DNA of 9,268 bases from Methylophilales bacterium (lineage in GTDB: Bacteria; Pseudomonadota; Gammaproteobacteria; Burkholderiales; Methylophilaceae). The notes under the pieces are model-generated. The model was not told the origin of the DNA, did not search any database, and saw only the letters and a list, made by a program, of their open reading frames with translations. This document shows, piece after piece, positions 7,357 through 9,268 of this stretch. How positions within the stretch are numbered: the first letter of the stretch is position 1; every line of letters begins with the position of its first letter. Position numbers and translations under genes: made by a program. Location of the stretch: assembly GCA_013205275.1 (NCBI GenBank), contig JABMNG010000139.1, positions 1 through 9,268 on the forward strand, read 5' to 3'.

Positions 7357-7867
7357 GCCTCAAAGACCTTTTATTCTAGGGTTCTGCTCTTCATCCAGCG
7401 GAAGTGGTAAGACAACCTTAATTGAAAAAATTATTCCAATTCTTAACAGTAAGGGGCTTGTCATTTCTGTTGTAAAACACGCCCACCATAAATTTGACAT
7501 TGATACTCCGGGAAAAGATAGTTATAGACTTAGAAAGTCAGGCAGCTACCAAATGCTGGTTCTCAATTCAGAGCGTTCCGCTCTTATCACTGAAAGTCCA
7601 GAAGGGAGTATTGATAGCGTTAAAATGATCAAACAAATGGATCAAAATGTTGACATGATTTTAATTGAGGGGCTAAAAAGTTTGCCTTATAAAAAAATTG
7701 AGGTCTTCCGTAAAGGGGTATCGAAAGAAAAAATTTATCCAAACGATGAGAGCATTATTGCCATAGCGTCAGACAACCTTAATAATGAAAGCATTCAATC
7801 ATTAGATATAAACAATGCGCACGAGGTCTCTGACTTCATCTTAAGTTTATTAAAAGCCCATGAGTAA
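7346..7867 (+). CDS. mobB: Molybdopterin-guanine dinucleotide biosynthesis adaptor protein MobB
   Basis: MobB is a small P-loop GTPase that assists MobA in making the guanine dinucleotide cofactor; it improves the process but is not strictly needed in E. coli. The 173 residues contain the Walker A region GFCSSSSGSGKTTL (12-25), the family segment VVKHAHHKFDIDTPGKDSYRL (42-62), a Walker B-like DMILIEGLKS (103-112) and PYKKIEVFR (114-122). Length is normal. The ATG lies inside the last codons of mobA (11-base overlap) and the 3' end overlaps moeA by 8 bases, so it is the third gene of a single transcript. AGGAAAG at 7324-7330 is a possible but distant ribosome-binding site, 15 bases from the ATG. 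Confidence 0.93.
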   Translation: MTYKPQRPFILGFCSSSSGSGKTTLIEKIIPILNSKGLVISVVKHAHHKFDIDTPGKDSYRLRKSGSYQMLVLNSERSALITESPEGSIDSVKMIKQMDQNVDMILIEGLKSLPYKKIEVFRKGVSKEKIYPNDESIIAIASDNLNNESIQSLDINNAHEVSDFILSLLKAHE

Positions 7868-9134
7868 AAAAATTACTTTAACAGATCTAGCAAGAGATCC
7901 AGGCTGTCTTGCTGAATATGATCCTAATGCTATGGGATATCATGATGCTCAAAAATGGATTCATCAATTTATTTCTCCTATCAAAGAAACTGAGATCATT
8001 CCCATAAAAGACTCCTTGGGGCGGATTCTGTCAGAAGATATTTACTCCCCCATTGATGTCCCTAATTATGAAAATTCTGCAATGGATGGATTTGTCTTTT
8101 TCCAACCAAAAGAAAATTCTCCTAAAATACTAAAAGTCACTGGTTCAGTATTAGCCGGACAAATATCGAGTCAGGAAATTATTTCAGGGGAAGCTATCCA
8201 AATCATGACAGGAGGGAAAATACCAAATGGAGGAAACACAGTTATCCCAATTGAATTAGTTACACACGAAAATAATAAAATCGTCCTTAATGAAACTCCA
8301 AAAATTGGAGCAAATATTAGAAAGGTTGGGGAAGATGTAAAAAAGGGGGCTTTAATTTTAAAGGCGGGAAAATGTATTAGGCCTTCTGAGATTGGCCTTC
8401 TTGCATCTTTGGGGCTTTCAAGTATAAAAGTTTACCACCGACTCAGGGTTGCATTCTTCTCTACCGGCGATGAAGTAGTTGCTGTCGGAAAACCTATCAA
8501 AATTGGGCAAGTATACGATAGCAATAATCATACAATTGGAGCTATGTTAAAGCAGCTTGGTGTTGATACTATTGATTTGGGAATTGTTGCAGACGATAGG
8601 AAGGCGCTCAAAGAAACATTGCTATCAATTGCAGATAAAGCAGATGTGATCATCACCAGTGGGGGGGTATCAGTGGGGGCCGCAGACTTTATGAAGGAAA
8701 TCTTAAGGGAGATTGGGGAGGTACTATTTTGGAAGCTCTCCATTAAACCTGGCCGGCCTTTGGCTTATGGAAAAATTAGTCAGGCACATTACTTTGGCCT
8801 ACCAGGAAACCCGGTTGCCTCTATGGTGACATTTTATCAAGTCGTTCAACCTCACCTAAAAACTCTAATGGGTGAGACAGGCTATCAGCCTCCCCCTTTA
8901 TTCAAGGTTAAAGCCGAAAGCTTAATTGCTAAGAGGCCTGGTCGCATGGAATTTCAGAGGGGTATTTTATTTAAAAAAAATAATGAATGGTGGGTTAGGA
9001 CTACCGGCTCACAAGGATCTGCCATTCTAAGCTCTATGACCCAAGCAAATTGTTTCATTGTTTTAGATATTCATCTTGATTCAGTTGATGCAGGATCGGA
9101 TGTTCACGTGCAGCTCATGGAAGGTTTTGTCTAA
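7860..9134 (+). CDS. moeA: Molybdopterin molybdenumtransferase MoeA
   Basis: MoeA inserts molybdate into adenylylated molybdopterin to give active Mo-cofactor. The 424 residues show the family motifs: DVPNYENSAMDGF (66-78) with the conserved D76, GEAIQIMTGGKIPNGG (110-125), ANIRKVGEDVKKGALIL (151-167), FFSTGDEV (199-206), GQVYDSNNHTIGAML (216-230), DVIITSGGVSVGAADFMK (262-279) with D276, WKLSIKPGRPLAYGK (291-305) and GLPGNPVASMVTF (313-325). The N-terminal CLAEYDPNAMGYHDAQ stretch (16-31) before the MoeA core recalls betaproteobacterial homologues. The ATG overlaps the end of mobB by 8 bases and has no Shine-Dalgarno sequence of its own, suggesting translational coupling. It is the last gene of the cofactor operon. 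MogA, its usual partner for the adenylylation step, is not in the window. Confidence 0.95.
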   Translation: MSKKITLTDLARDPGCLAEYDPNAMGYHDAQKWIHQFISPIKETEIIPIKDSLGRILSEDIYSPIDVPNYENSAMDGFVFFQPKENSPKILKVTGSVLAGQISSQEIISGEAIQIMTGGKIPNGGNTVIPIELVTHENNKIVLNETPKIGANIRKVGEDVKKGALILKAGKCIRPSEIGLLASLGLSSIKVYHRLRVAFFSTGDEVVAVGKPIKIGQVYDSNNHTIGAMLKQLGVDTIDLGIVADDRKALKETLLSIADKADVIITSGGVSVGAADFMKEILREIGEVLFWKLSIKPGRPLAYGKISQAHYFGLPGNPVASMVTFYQVVQPHLKTLMGETGYQPPPLFKVKAESLIAKRPGRMEFQRGILFKKNNEWWVRTTGSQGSAILSSMTQANCFIVLDIHLDSVDAGSDVHVQLMEGFV

Positions 9135-9143
9135 AATTAATGA

Positions 9144-9172
9144 GATTTTTTTTAGTTTATTTCAGCTATAAT
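9144..9172 (+). promoter_or_regulatory. Candidate promoter of the downstream peroxiredoxin-like gene
   Basis: A perfect TATAAT (9167-9172) lies about 48 bases before the next start codon. The -35 position at 17 bases spacing (GATTTT, 9144-9149) is weak, but a T-rich stretch at 9146-9153 adjoins it. A start near 9180 would leave a leader of about 40 bases. Confidence 0.4.
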
Positions 9173-9179
9173 TTGCTGA
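9162..9179. repeat. Inverted repeat TCAGC-N8-GCTGA around the -10 box
   Basis: TCAGC (9162-9166) and GCTGA (9175-9179) flank the eight bases TATAATTT, so the -10 box sits exactly between the arms. A protein bound here would block this promoter. The arrangement matches the CAGC-N8-GCTG core in the fdsG/moaA gap. Confidence 0.3.
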
Positions 9180-9219
9180 TGAAACCATTGTTAAAATCAT
9201 GTGAGGCGTCTTAGAATAT

Positions 9220-9268
9220 ATGAGTGAATTACAAATTAATCAGCCTGTCCCCTCCTTCTCGCTAGAAG
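9220..9268 (+). CDS. Probable peroxiredoxin (Bcp/PrxQ or AhpC/TSA type), N-terminal fragment
   Basis: Only 16 codons and one further base are inside the window: MSELQINQPVPSFSLE. The pattern of a short start, then a Gly/Asn-x-x-[VA]-P-x-F-x-L segment, is the usual opening of thiol peroxidases of the Bcp/PrxQ group and related thioredoxin-fold proteins. The catalytic cysteine would lie beyond the edge. ATG 9220 is supported by an in-frame stop (TGA at 9202-9204) just upstream and by GAGG at 9203-9206, although that is 13 bases away. It appears to have its own promoter after moeA, so it probably does not belong to the cofactor operon. A TlpA-like thioredoxin cannot be excluded from so short a piece. 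Confidence 0.5.
   Translation, partial: MSELQINQPVPSFSLE

Noticed and set aside
9131..9155. Possible intrinsic terminator after moeA (CTAAAA … TTTTAG with a T-run)
   Set aside because: The stem is six base pairs, five of them A-T, with a 13-base loop; too weak to call. The T-run may instead belong to the next promoter.

Overview
This window is an AT-rich bacterial locus devoted to NAD-linked formate oxidation and the late steps of molybdenum cofactor synthesis. The gene set is fdsG-fdsB-fdsA-fdhD, a soluble molybdenum formate dehydrogenase of the Rhodobacter/Cupriavidus FdsABG type. It lies next to MoaA and MoeA proteins with a betaproteobacterial look: MoaA has FIEEMPLG and CLGQE segments, and MoeA starts with a CLAEYDPNAMGYHDAQ segment. 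With the low GC and tight packing, this suggests a streamlined betaproteobacterium such as a Methylophilaceae/OM43-type methylotroph. The taxonomy is inferred from remembered family features, not from a search.

Left half, minus strand (5657 down to 1): fdsG, fdsB, fdsA and fdhD form one operon. FdsG and FdsB overlap by ATGA. FdsA follows after 52 bases and fdhD after 8 more. fdhD runs off the left edge, missing only its C-terminal end. FdsG and FdsB form the NAD/FMN diaphorase module and FdsA is the Fe-S and bis-MGD catalytic subunit. FdhD delivers the sulfur the molybdenum centre needs.

Centre (5658-5794): a 137-base AT-rich divergent region carries likely promoters for both directions and an inverted repeat (ACAGC-N8-GCTGT) lying where both -35 regions would fall.

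Right half, plus strand (5795-9134): moaA, mobA, mobB and moeA are joined by overlaps of 1, 11 and 8 bases. MoaA starts pterin synthesis, MoeA inserts molybdate, MobA adds GMP to give the guanine dinucleotide cofactor, and MobB is an accessory GTPase. Their end product is what FdsA uses, so the two divergent operons make enzyme and cofactor together. moaB, moaC, moaD, moaE and mogA are not here and must be elsewhere. After an 85-base gap with a good -10 box, the first 16 codons of a probable peroxiredoxin run off the right edge.

No mobile element, RNA gene, CRISPR array or defence system is visible, and no gap between genes exceeds 137 bases. I see no undescribed system. The most interesting detail is a run of nine A at the mobA/mobB junction, where loss of one A in the RNA would fuse the two proteins in frame.
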